NCBI RefSeq assembly: GCF_015832195.1
Contig: NC_052027.1
Span: 12,272,149-12,336,148 of the forward strand
From: Motacilla alba alba
Lineage: Eukaryota > Chordata > Aves > Passeriformes > Motacillidae
Direction: 5' to 3'
Length of the DNA: 64,000 nt
The first letter of the stretch is position 1. Each line of letters begins with the position of its first letter. A program made the translations under genes and the position numbers. Below the pieces are notes generated by a model. That model saw nothing but the letters and a program-made list of their open reading frames with translations. It was not told the DNA's origin and searched no databases. This document shows, in pieces, positions 28,801 through 40,800 of the stretch.

Positions 28801-31800
28801 AAAGGGCATTATTTTTGGAATCAAGAAAAATGTTTTGGGCTTTGTTTCTTTATAAACACAGCATTTTGAAATGTACCTGGCTTTTCATACCACCTCTTCA
28901 CAAGTCCCTAATCAGACAAAGCAGGCAGTTCGATGTGTTTCCCGCTAGAGGTGATGCTGCTGTTTGTTCAAACGCCTAAGAGGTTATTACCGCCGAAGAA
29001 TGACTGTTATTGCACACAGCAGGTGCGTGTGGATGGGTACAAAATGGGTTTGAATCCACCGGCTCCAAGGCCCCGCCGAGCCCCGGCCGCAGCCAACACC
29101 CGCAGCAGCAGCGCCCTCTGCCGGCCCTGCCCCGACACGGAGCCCGCAGCCCGGGAGAGCTCCCCACCGGGCAAACCGGGAACGGGAACTCCAACGCCAG
29201 ACACTGCGAGATTATCGCAGCGAAAGAAACGCAACAGCAAACGCGGAAACCAGCTTGAAACAAGAAATCGATCACACCTACCTAAGCTGTTGTGTTCTTT
29301 AAGAGTTTTCTCTTGCAGGTGTTCTAACCGTACTGTAAACAGAAGTCCAAGAAAAAGGTATTTCACGGATTAAAAGGAAAACAAATAATCAAAGTTCTTT
29401 CCCCGCTATTGACTAACCTTGTAAAGCAGTCAGCCGCTCGTTGGTGAAGTCATTATCAGCCTGCAAAGCTTCTATTTTTGCTTGAAGCTCTTGCTCTCTT
29501 TCTTCCATTTCATCTATTTTATGCTGCAATTCCTTTTTCTCAGCCAGTCCTTTTTGTTGGATTTCTTCTTGTCTTCCTTCTGCTACCTGCTCCGAAAGAT
29601 TTTTTAAATCCGTCAAAAAATCAAAATTAACATGTGGAAGAATAGATCTTCTTGTTTGTTATGTAACTAAATGTACATGAGTGACTTTTTTTGCTAATCA
29701 GATTAAAAAAGGAAAAAAAAAGCAAATCTATTACCTTTACACAAATTTCACTACAAGAAGACTGAGAAAATCTCAAAATATCTTAAGTAACTTTCTGACT
29801 GAGGAACATAAATTTAACAGCAACAGTAAAGGGCCTTAGAACTAAGAAATGTCCAAAGTCTCCAGCATCTCAATTCAACCAAAACCCAAGAACCCTTCTG
29901 AACTGAATGTATGCTGCACAGACCACCGTGATTGCAAGCCACATTTTCTTCCTGGCTGCATCTCAAGAATATAAGTTTTAAACTCTCTCCTCCCTCAAAA
30001 CAAGGTAATAAGTTTCAGTTTTGATCCTTCTAGGTATACCCATCATCATCAGTGATCAACCCATTACTGGGAAATAACTGCCTTAAGGGCAGCACTGTAA
30101 TGTTTAAATTTAGAAAGAAAAATTTCTCCAAGGTACTGAACTAGGAACCTAGGCTCCAATTCCAGTATTTATCCAAGATAAATGCAGCAACTGTCTCAGG
30201 TCTCCAGAGACAACACCATTACCTTCCTCCTCCACAACTTCTACTTATCTAGATTGGAGACTCTTGGAGAACAGGCTTTATGATAAAGTGATTATTCTGT
30301 TCTCCAAAAAAAAAGGACCTTAAATAGTATTTTACTTCATTCATAGACTTAGATATTTAGTTTAATACCAAACTTGATAGCAAAATGGAAGATGAACCAT
30401 ATTACAATACCGTGGACTAGTTATGTTTGCTGTAACTGCATGAAGAGGCAACACGAAATGCAAATTTATTTCTAATTCTAGTTTTTATTCCTCTTACCTT
30501 TCAGATGTTTAGCTTGAAAGTTATTAGTCCAAATAAAAGCAGCTGGATATGAAGTTTTATACTACACATAATGTTATACTATAATATATTTCAGTCCCAA
30601 AAATATGGTACCTTTCAAAGTGAATGAAGAGGAAAACTTTTTAGGAAGTTACTTAACTGATGCCAGTTTCAGTTACACTAAAACTGAACCTAGAGAATAT
30701 GTAGATGATACGCATCTCTCTGTTGCTATCTGTTGTTTAACAAGTTTCTTCACTTTTTTGTTAGTTGCATTAGACATTAAACTGTATTTATTTGTTCCAT
30801 TTATCACATTTATTCTATCCTAAGTCAGATGAAATTCTGTCATTACCTTTAGCTTGTCAGAAAGATCTTTAATTTCATTTACAGCTCCATTGTACTTATT
30901 AGCTAATTCCCTTAATTCTTCCTGAGTCCGCTCATTCATTTCTTTCAGGTGTGTACATTCATCTTCTGTATTACTTAAACTCCGCTGTAAGACACAATGA
31001 TTATGCAATAAATAACAAAAGACAGACAAACTACCAAACACTGCAGATTTTTTCCAAGCAATGCCAACTAGCTTTGAGACTTCTTGACCAAGGGAATATA
31101 GCAAATAATGATAAAGGAAAAGAAAATAAAGGAGAAGAGGATAATGTGAGATATTATAAGGCAGAAAATCTTACTTCAAAAGAGTGTCTAACACTTTGAC
31201 TGTAAAAGTTCATTGTAAAAGCTCCTTTGAAGCACACTTTGTACAGAGTTTAAGTGTATGTTTCCATGAATGCTGCAGTTTGAACAAGGTCTTAACAGCA
31301 TTTTTTTAATGCATGTATGTAATTTTCCCCATGTATATCCCACACACAGTAACTTCTGTAAGACAGCATCATGAATTTTGAAAGCAGGGAGAAAAGGGAA
31401 GAGCTGAAAGAATAGTTTCTCATGAATGGTTTAACAATCTTAGTCCGGTCCAAATAGGAGAAATAAGCACTACTACTTAATATCCTGCAAGTGCAGAGTA
31501 TAACAGATACTGACATAAAGCAGCAACAAAGCAGGGATCTAAATAGCAGTAGTTACAACTATTTCAGCACTTCCAGAAGAACAGGCATGAAACTGCAGTA
31601 CCTCCACTTCAGATAATTTTCTGACCACTTCAATTTTCTCCTGAAGGACCCGCCTCAGGGACTCTTTGGCTGTTGTCTCATAGTTGTGTTTGTCTTCCTG
31701 TAATGCTATAAGCTCTTTTCGTATACTGTCTTCTGTTTGATTCTGCACATACAAAATAATTCAAGAAAAAAATAATTACTGCTTTGCTCATTAAATAAAT

Positions 31801-34800
31801 TAGAGTGTGATAAAGCCTGTTCTATTAAAAAATGTTCAGCAATTTCTGATAGATGAGAAAATGTTAGGTACAAATCAGTGATCAAAGATTCTTGACATGA
31901 CTGGGTATAAGTAAGTGATTTTTTGAAGTGTGTGTATAGCAGCACACATTCAGTGGTTAGTTTTGATCCCAGGAGAATAATGACACTTTTTTTGGGCACT
32001 GCTAAGACAATGTCAAACCTGGGAGACATAGAACTGGACAAACCAGGTCCCAGAGGAAAGACCTGAAACAGGACCTGCAGAAAAAGTTTTTATAATGTAG
32101 ATAGTTGAGAGGAAATAGAAATAAAATAAAAATTAAAATCCAAGACAGACATAGGTGGCCTAAACAATAATGAGGGCAGCACATACTGGTAACTCTGAAT
32201 ATCACAGTTGACATGGGCAAAGGAAACAACAGCCTCTTATTAAGACACCTTGAAATACAGAGCAGATGTACAGTTTTTGTGCTACTCAGATTATCCAAGT
32301 TGCATAGGCTCCTTTTGGAAAGCTTATGTTCCAAATGCTTTCCTACAACTAGCTACTTCCAAAACACCTGAGAAGAGCTGCCTTTCAGCATTGCTAATAT
32401 TTGACTTTAAATGAATACTTACCTTTGAACAAGCTTGTAATTGATTTCCCATAACCTCTAGTCTTGATAGCAGCCTGTCTTCATCTATTAAAGCCTAGAA
32501 GAAAAGAAGCATCACCTTAGAATTATCCCATGCTTAATGTAGTGCCAGTAGAGTTCTGCTTTAAAAATCTGGATTTTGTTGGAGTACTTACTGCTACTAG
32601 CTATTTCAAAGGTACACAAGCACTAAATTTATTAAACACTGTCTTTTGCACAGTTTTAGAGAACCACCATAAAGTTTTTATTATTTCTGTTGCTTTTTCC
32701 CTGCATTAACAGCCAAAATGGATATGGCAGTGCACAGTTGAGTCCATAAGGAAAGGATCCTGCAGATACCTGCCAACTAGTATCTGAAGCCTCTTGTGTG
32801 ACAGCAAGTAGTCGCTGAAGGGTTGCCAGCTTCTGTTCCAACATTTGTTCCCGATGTAAGGCTTCCTGTGAAGAGAGCAGGGCACCAGTCAGTTCAGCTA
32901 GAACAACTCAGGAAATCAGAAACAGGAGAGATCCCAAAATACAACAGAAGAAGGAAATGTGAGTAGCAAACACTGTCAACTTTTTCAAAACCATAAACCC
33001 ATTCCATTATATCCATCCACTAATTTATTTGGATAGTTTAATTAGAAAATGCTATCCTATAACCTCAGGTTCCTAAACCATTCATTTTTCATGCTATGTT
33101 GCACATGCTGAGGACACACTGTTATCCTTCCCAAGACTTAAAGATACTTCATCTCCTTAATAATCTAAGTAACAAAACTGCAGACACCAAAGGACAGCTT
33201 GGCAGCTTCCATGCAATGAGCTGTTCATCTTCAAATGAGGTCACAAAAGAGAAATGCCAAGCAAGAACTACTATTTCTGTTTGATTTTTGGTTTATGACA
33301 GGAAGACACAAGAGCATCTTCGTTAACTCCAGGATATGGAGAGAGAACAGATTGGTGAGTGAATATGTATTTGGCTTCCAAAGAGAGAGCATCTGCATGA
33401 GCTCCTTCCTGCTATGTCAGCAAATACATATAAAGATAGTATCTATCTCAAAAGCCTTGATGTGAACAAATAAAAATTGCCATTATCAAACAAAACTAGG
33501 CAAAATAAATCAGTAGAATTTCTACACAGTTAAACCTGGAAAGAATTTACCAGAAAAAAAAAGTTTTCTTTTTTTTTCCCCCAAAAAGCTGATTTTATCA
33601 TCCTTTCTAAAGAGTTTACTTTTATCTATCAGCACACAGTTTAACGTGCTACCATTTTGCAGTCTAACTCTTTTGTGCCATGACGTCTTGGGAAAAGCAC
33701 ACCTATTAAACTGACACAGAAGCAGGCACAGAAAGGCTGGTGATGCCAGTGAGGAAGAAGAGCTGCCAGCACTGTCCCTTCCTTTGTCGTTTCCAATGGA
33801 TACAAGCCACAGGATAAGATCTGCATTTTGAACAAAAATATTCAGCCAAACTAAATGCCCTTAAAAGAAAACTTACTTGTAGATACTGTGAAAGCTGAAA
33901 CAATTCCTGAGAATACATACTGGGAGTGTTAGCAGCAACCTGAAAAAGAAGTCAAGTAAGAATCAGAATGGTTTTAGATTTTTCATTAAACAGAAGTAAT
34001 GTGAAATTCACTTAAATCTAGTCACAAAGATTAGATTATCTAATAATAGCATTTAGCTTCATTTCTTGTTCTGTTATTATTTATGCTTTTTTTTAATCAC
34101 AGAACTTCCCAACTTGGGACTTAGGTCCCACTGTGTTTCTGCACAAGTTCTTGAACCACCAACACACTAATGGGTTTAAAGCTTTTGGTACGGTTGAGAC
34201 TGAACGGACAGTAAAGAAACAAGGGACACAAGGGTAAAGCCACTCAACTCAATGACAAACACAAATTGTGGGCTGCCAGCTCGATGTCACCACACATATT
34301 GCAGCTGCATGCTTTCTGTTGACCCACAAGTTATCATTGTCTCCCTTTATAAGCATCTATTTCAGAATTAAGGGACACCTGTATTACCTTTGAATAATAA
34401 CAAATTGTCCTTCACTTGGAGAGAAGTGGGGAGTTGTTCTGTGGGTTTATTTCAGCCTATTTATTTACTAATTCTTGTAGGCTTCCTACACTGAAATAAT
34501 TTTTAACTGTTTTCCTACAGTTATACCTGCAGTCCCTCCTCAGGATTTCTACCCTTTCCCTGGATTCAAGCCACACATATTGTTTTGAAATCTCAACTTA
34601 AACACAGTCTATAACTCCTCAGGCCGCTGGTTTCACAAATAAGTTTCCACAGTTGCTTAATATTTTGTTCTTCCAGCATAAAACTCTAACAAAAACTGAT
34701 TTAAGTTAATCCTTCTTTTTAGAGACTAGAGAAATAAGCAACCCCTGATCACTTTTCTCAAGGGAATATCTATTAGCAGCTTTTCTACGAGTCCCCCACT

Positions 34801-37800
34801 TTACCAAAGCTGAGTTGAAGAATTTCACTAAACAATACTGACTCCATGACTCTACAGTGAGCAACACTGGCTCCACAAGAGAGGCAGAGAGGTTTGGTCT
34901 CAGTCTTCTTTGGGAACACAACAGTGTTTTCCAGACTGTGCAGTGCAGCTTCTCCTCCATAAAAAATGTGGCATAGAGAAAACAGACCTCATCCAAACAC
35001 CAAATCATGAGCTACTCTTGGGTCCCACAGAACATCAAGTATTAAATTACGCAACATCTGTCAGTCTGTCAACCTGTACCTGGAAATTACCCATCTTAAC
35101 AGCAATGGTTTTATTCCAGGTGCCACAACGTAAAAAGTCAACTTACCTTCAAATATACACTGTAATACTGGATTATTTCTCTACCTTAAATGCCACTCAA
35201 AATATTAAGCTAGGTAAAAACAGTCAGTGGAAAACATATCAAAATGTTACTGAACAGATTTCACTATTTCTTCATCTTTATAACAAGTCTGAAAATAGCA
35301 CGTGTCTGAATAAGGCATAAACCAGCAAATTACTGAATTACCTTGTCAACAGGACTTGGTAATGGTGCATGGATAACACTAAAAAAAAAAATTGGACACA
35401 AAATACATAAATGTTGTACTTCGACATTTTCATCAAAATAACACCATACATTTTTACTATTTCTTATCTGAACATGAAATTATATGGCAAATCTTCTATA
35501 GTAATTTACTTTTACTTATCTTCCCACAAGCAAGCAAAGATACCCTAAAGCTTCACACAAGTATTTCTGGATACTAATGATAAAAGGATATTTAAATAAG
35601 CAATAAACCCCACAAAATTGTTGCTAATGAAAGATGACTAAAATTATAGCATTTGTGATTAGCACTCAGTGCAAACAAAATGTTAAGGTTTTTGGTTTCC
35701 ACTGCTCTTGGAAGATTCCTCAAAAATGGGCATACACACAGAAAATGCTGTCAATATTCATCTACGTTTCCGTTAGCTTCACTTTAGTTGAGTTTATGTG
35801 CATCTAAAAGAGCCAAAAGAATAATCACAAATAAAGGGGGCAGGAGAGTTTGCATATTTGCTTTCTTTTTCTCCATAATCTTCTGTTTCTAATACACATT
35901 TCAGCAGAGTAAACCACTGTCAGAAAAGCCCAACTACATAAGAAAGTTTTTCTTCCTTTAGAGAACTTCTTTACTTTTCAGGGTTGTCTTAATTACTAAA
36001 AAAAGACAAGCAAGTTGGTTTTTTGTCTCTCATAATGCCTGCAAAAGAACCATGCACTCAGTGGCTTGCTTTGCAGGATTACAGGAAAATAAACTGCTCC
36101 CATGATGACTTTAAACATAATATCCATCAAGTCCTCATCATGCAGTGGTTGAAGTTTGCTATACGTATTCTTACTCTGATCGCAATCGAGCTTCCATTCC
36201 ATCTGGAAGGAACAGTTTGATTGTGGAGACTATACATCCATGGGTAACTGAAAAGAAACAAATACTAAGTCATCATGATCCGTTACTACTTCATTTTAAA
36301 TTCAGTGCTTAAAGTCACAGTAATCAAGCAAACGGTCTAAAGAAACCCTGAGACAAAGAGGAGGAGGCACGAGAACCTTCAAGCACCAGTGCCTGGGTCT
36401 GCCTTCTCAAACCTCCTCAGGACACAGGAAACTTCATCACTACAAACTTGAAGAGGTCATGCTGTGTACTCAGTCCTGGCTGTGGAGCACTTCCAGTTCC
36501 AACTCTTCCACGTGCTGCAATACCTGAAACTTGTCTTTTCTGTAGTAAGTTAAAAAAGCGAATGTTTTGATCATAAATGAGTGAAGCAGAATGCACCTTA
36601 CCTGCACCAGGTAACAGGAATGCAGAGGTATAAACAAAATAATGAGCTGCCTTTTGGACAAGATTCTGACAAGCATACCCAGGAACTTAGAAGGTAGTAT
36701 GTCCAATTTGTGTCACCGACATTTACTTCAAAATCCAGAACTTGCCAAGCAATTATTATTTACAAAAAAGGATGGAAAAGGAAATGCAGAGGAAGTGTGT
36801 AGGAACCACTGAGAAGGACATCCTTTTGAACACTGTAAGCAGCATCATTCAAGACCACACATTTCTATTTTGGGGTGCTTGCAGTGCACATCTACTGCAT
36901 AGCCCTAGAATTGGCCTTTCATTTCAGAAGAGGTAAACTTGCTCTTTGAGGACTAAATTCAAGATTTGTTTAACTCGAGGAAGATCCTAAGGAATAAGAG
37001 GAGGAAATGCAGTATTTGATTTTTACATCAAATTCAAACCTTCTACTCAATGTTTTGAAAAATATTACTGACATGATTTTCAATGCCTTTGCAAACAGTC
37101 CAATTATGTGTGCGTCTTGATTGATTTTTTTCCCCTGTATGGTCCTATTAATTGGGAAGCAAAAAATATTTCCAGATACATGGAAAGACAACTGTACATT
37201 GTTCCCAAAACACTACCACAAGTGAGATACAAATGAGTGTGTGGTCACCTACCATGGAGCACTGTACCTCCAGCACCCACTAATACACAAAAACAAAGAG
37301 CTGCTCTCCTTTCTCTCCTTTCTCCATTATTAATATCAGCAAAACAGCTAATCTGGCTTTGAAAAAAAAAGGGCAATAGGCGTTTTAGGACACTGGTAAT
37401 ACTCCAGGGAAATGAGGCAGGTCTTTAAGGAAGCTACCTCAATAGAATCTAAATATAGAGGAGAAATGATCCAACCAAGACAAGTTGGTTTTAACCTTTA
37501 TTTAGCTAATGCTTTGGAGACGTATTGTCCTGGCTACAGCATCTTGTTTTTTTCAAGCTGACCTGGTAAAGTATTAAATTTACATGCCAGAGCAGAACAG
37601 ATTAAACTGCAGGGTTTAGGGTCTTCATTTATAAATTGAATAAATGCAGTTTGCAAAAACATTTTAAAAACACATTAGCAATATTAGCTGTACCCTTTAA
37701 TACACAGCTTTCATAATGCAGAATTCTCTCTTTTAGAGGAAATCAGTGATTTTAATAAGAAAACATAAGTATACCTGACATTAAATGGCAACAGACAGCT

Positions 37801-40800
37801 TTACCTTCGGGTCACATATCAGGTAGGTCTGCTGTAAGATTATATAATTCTGAAGTTTTGCTGTCAACAGCTAGACTGACAAAAATCTCCTAAAATCTGC
37901 AGGAGCATTATATGTGTCAAATCAAGCTATAATGGGCATTTAGCAAAAGGTCTCAAATAGACAGTGACTGGGAAAAGGTACCAAGCATTTTGACAAACTT
38001 ATAAAATTAAAATAATAAGAAAGGAAACAATGTCCAAACTCTGCGGTCTGACCTTAAGCTATCGGTTCATTGCAATTGGAAAAATAAGGAGAAAGCCTGA
38101 GGTAAAGCAACACAGAAAACATTAATACAGTGCACGGAAGAGGAGCAATGGTTTAAATTCAAGTCTACAGTATTTCTTGTGAGGAATCAACAAGAAAAGG
38201 CAGTAAAGCAACGCCTGATTTCCCAATGGAGCTGAGGCACCCCTTGTCCCCATGGCTCACCCCCTCTCCATCCCACTCACCTCCGGGCGCTCCGCGGAGC
38301 CGCCGCTCCCGCCCGGCCCCGGCACAGCCGGCATTGCGCAGCGCCGCCGCCAGGGGGCGGCCCAGCGCCGGCCACCGCGGCCGCCGAGCGCGCCCCGCCC
38401 CGCCCCGCGCGCGGCCTCCGGAGCGGGAACAGCCGCCCACGGCCACGGCTCCCTCCACACCGCCAGAACAGCCGCCCCACAGCCACGGCTCCATCCACAG
38501 CGCCAGAACAGCCGCCCCACAGCCACGGCTCCCTCCACAGCGCCAGAACAGCCGCCCCACAGCCACGGCTCCATCCACAGCGCCAGAACAGCCGCCCCAC
38601 AGCCACGGCTCCCTCCACAGCACCAAACAAACAGCCGCCCCACAGCCACGGCTCCATCCACAGCGCCAAACAAACAGCCGCCCCACAGCCACGGCTCCAT
38701 CCACAGCGCCAGAACAGCCGCCCCACAGCCACGGCTCCCTCCACAGCGCCGAACAAACAGCCGCCCCACAGCCACGGCTCCATCCACAGCGCCAAGCAAA
38801 CAGCCGCCCCACAGCCATGGCTCCCTCCACAGCGCCAAACAAACAGTCGCCCCACGGCCACGGCTCCCTCCACAGCGCCAAGCAAACAGCCGCCCCACAG
38901 CCACGGCTCCCTCCACGCATCAAACAAACAGCCGCCCCACGGCCACGGCTCCCTCCAGAGCCACGGCTCCCTCCACAGCGCCAAACAAACAGTCGCCCCA
39001 CGGCCACGGCTCCCTCCAGAGCACCAAACAGCCGCCCCACAGCCACTTCTCCCTCCATGGCGTGAAACAGCTGCCCCACATCCACAGCTCTCTCCACGGA
39101 GTAAAACCCTGCTCCTACTCCATTTGCTGTTCTACACTTCAGCCACAAACCTCCTCGTTCCCTCCAAAACACGGAGCTGACCCATATTTCACAGCTCCAA
39201 AACCCCTGAGACCTGTCCTAAACCCCGACAGGTTCTGCTGCACTAGAGCACAACGGGAACACAGAAACCATTTCTGTTTGTCTCAGTTTTTGCTTCCTAG
39301 AGAGACAATTCCCCAATGACGCTTTTGTTCCTATTTTCACTCGTTAATGTGGTACCCAGCCCCGAGGAGCCCCCCACACCCCTCGGGGGTCTGTGCACTG
39401 CCCTGCAGCACACACTGCTGTGGGGCTCCCCACTTAACATGACTGCCCACAAACATCCCATGACAGAATAGATGTATGAGACAAACCTGACTAGAAAAAT
39501 GTGCATAAACTGCATTTGAACTAAATCATGTTGGTATTATTTGACCTTGCTTTGCAATGCTGCTGCTGCTTGCTGGGCAGGGAAGTATCACCAATTACTT
39601 GGAATGCTCTGACACAAGCGGGAAATTAATAAAGTGCTAAAAGAATATAAACCACACTAACACAGAGAAAAGCACAGTGAGATGTTAATAGGTAAGTGCT
39701 GTATTAAGGAGGGGGAAATGGCCAGGCCCCCGTGTTTGTCAGTAATACAGCAAGTGGACAAATAAGGAAGCAGGAGGGATGCAAACACTTCTCCAGGACC
39801 TGTTAGTGACTTTGGCTCAGCAGCAGGAAACTGAGGATCTGGTGCTCATACTTGATAACCTGAAAAATCACATACTGAACATGCCACTATTTTAATGAAG
39901 CAAATCCAGATCACATTTGCAAGGAAATTACTTACTGAAACACAGCCTGAACAATAAAATAAATGTATTCCAGCAATACTGAGAGAATTCAGAATTTACA
40001 TGCGCAAGTACACTCATTCTGTCCTGTCATTACCTTATAATTACACACAGCAGATTGCTGACATGTCTTGTGCAAGTAAGGCCTTATGTAAATACCAGAG
40101 TGCAAAGTGCTTTTAAGAGAATCACCAATTTAAAAACTACTTTCCTGTCTGTTTGATGACTAGATTAGATTAACAGTAACATCCAAGACTACTGAAACCA
40201 ACTGGTGAAAAACCCATGTTTATATGCATTCCAAGCGCATTCATAGGTAAACACCCTGTGATGATACAATCTTCATTCTCTGCTTGGGGGAGCAGAGAGG
40301 GAAGAAAGCAAACTTGTATCCTCTTCCTGATTAGCGAGCTCAACACATTCATGAGTAACTTGAGCACAGCTTCCAAGTTCAAAGACAGAGGAAAGGACAA
40401 GGAAGGCTGCATAATCTGATCACTCATTACACAAATGCCAGGTCACCAGCATTTGTGTAATGTATCGTGCTTTGTAAAACTAACATAAAACCACGGCAAA
40501 TAACTACTACTGGCAAAAATTCATGGCAAGAATTTGCTTACTATGAACTTTCTGCAAATGTTTCCATGAACTAACTGCAATGTGCTGATAAAAGCAAGTC
40601 CAGTCCAATTTCTCTTCCAACTAAATCTTATAATAAAAATTGTTTTAGTCTAAACACACTTGAAGAAATTCAGCTTCTTTTAGCAAGGACAGCATCTCAT
40701 CAAATTAATAGTTCCAAGTTCATCAGACGCAGTGTATACTTTTGATCTCTTCCATGTGTACTGCTAGTATTCATAAATGTTTGCAATCACTTCACATGGA

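Larger units (their letters stand above)
28790..29281 (-). other. SLMAP intron w10-w11 with CpG-rich core
   Basis: A 492-bp intron whose middle (about 28990-29260) is GC- and CpG-rich, unlike the flanking introns. It is annotated separately as a possible internal promoter. Confidence 0.85.

Noticed and set aside
28933..29373. Plus-strand open frame of 146 codons across the 29 kb CpG block
   Set aside because: It runs antisense through exon w10 and exists because GC-rich DNA has few stops. It has no recognisable protein features.
34910..35320. 136-codon plus-strand frame
   Set aside because: Inside an SLMAP intron, with no similarity to a known family, no repeated motif and no splice or promoter context.
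38165..39172. Long minus-strand open frames (335, 235 and 219 codons) over the minisatellite
   Set aside because: Same cause: the repeat lacks stop codons. Only the last 18 codons before the donor at 38281 are kept, as part of a candidate first exon.
38252..39319. Long plus-strand open frames (355 and 279 codons) over the minisatellite
   Set aside because: They consist of the translated 40/43-bp unit, with equally long frames on the opposite strand. No splice context or family resemblance, so not annotated as genes.
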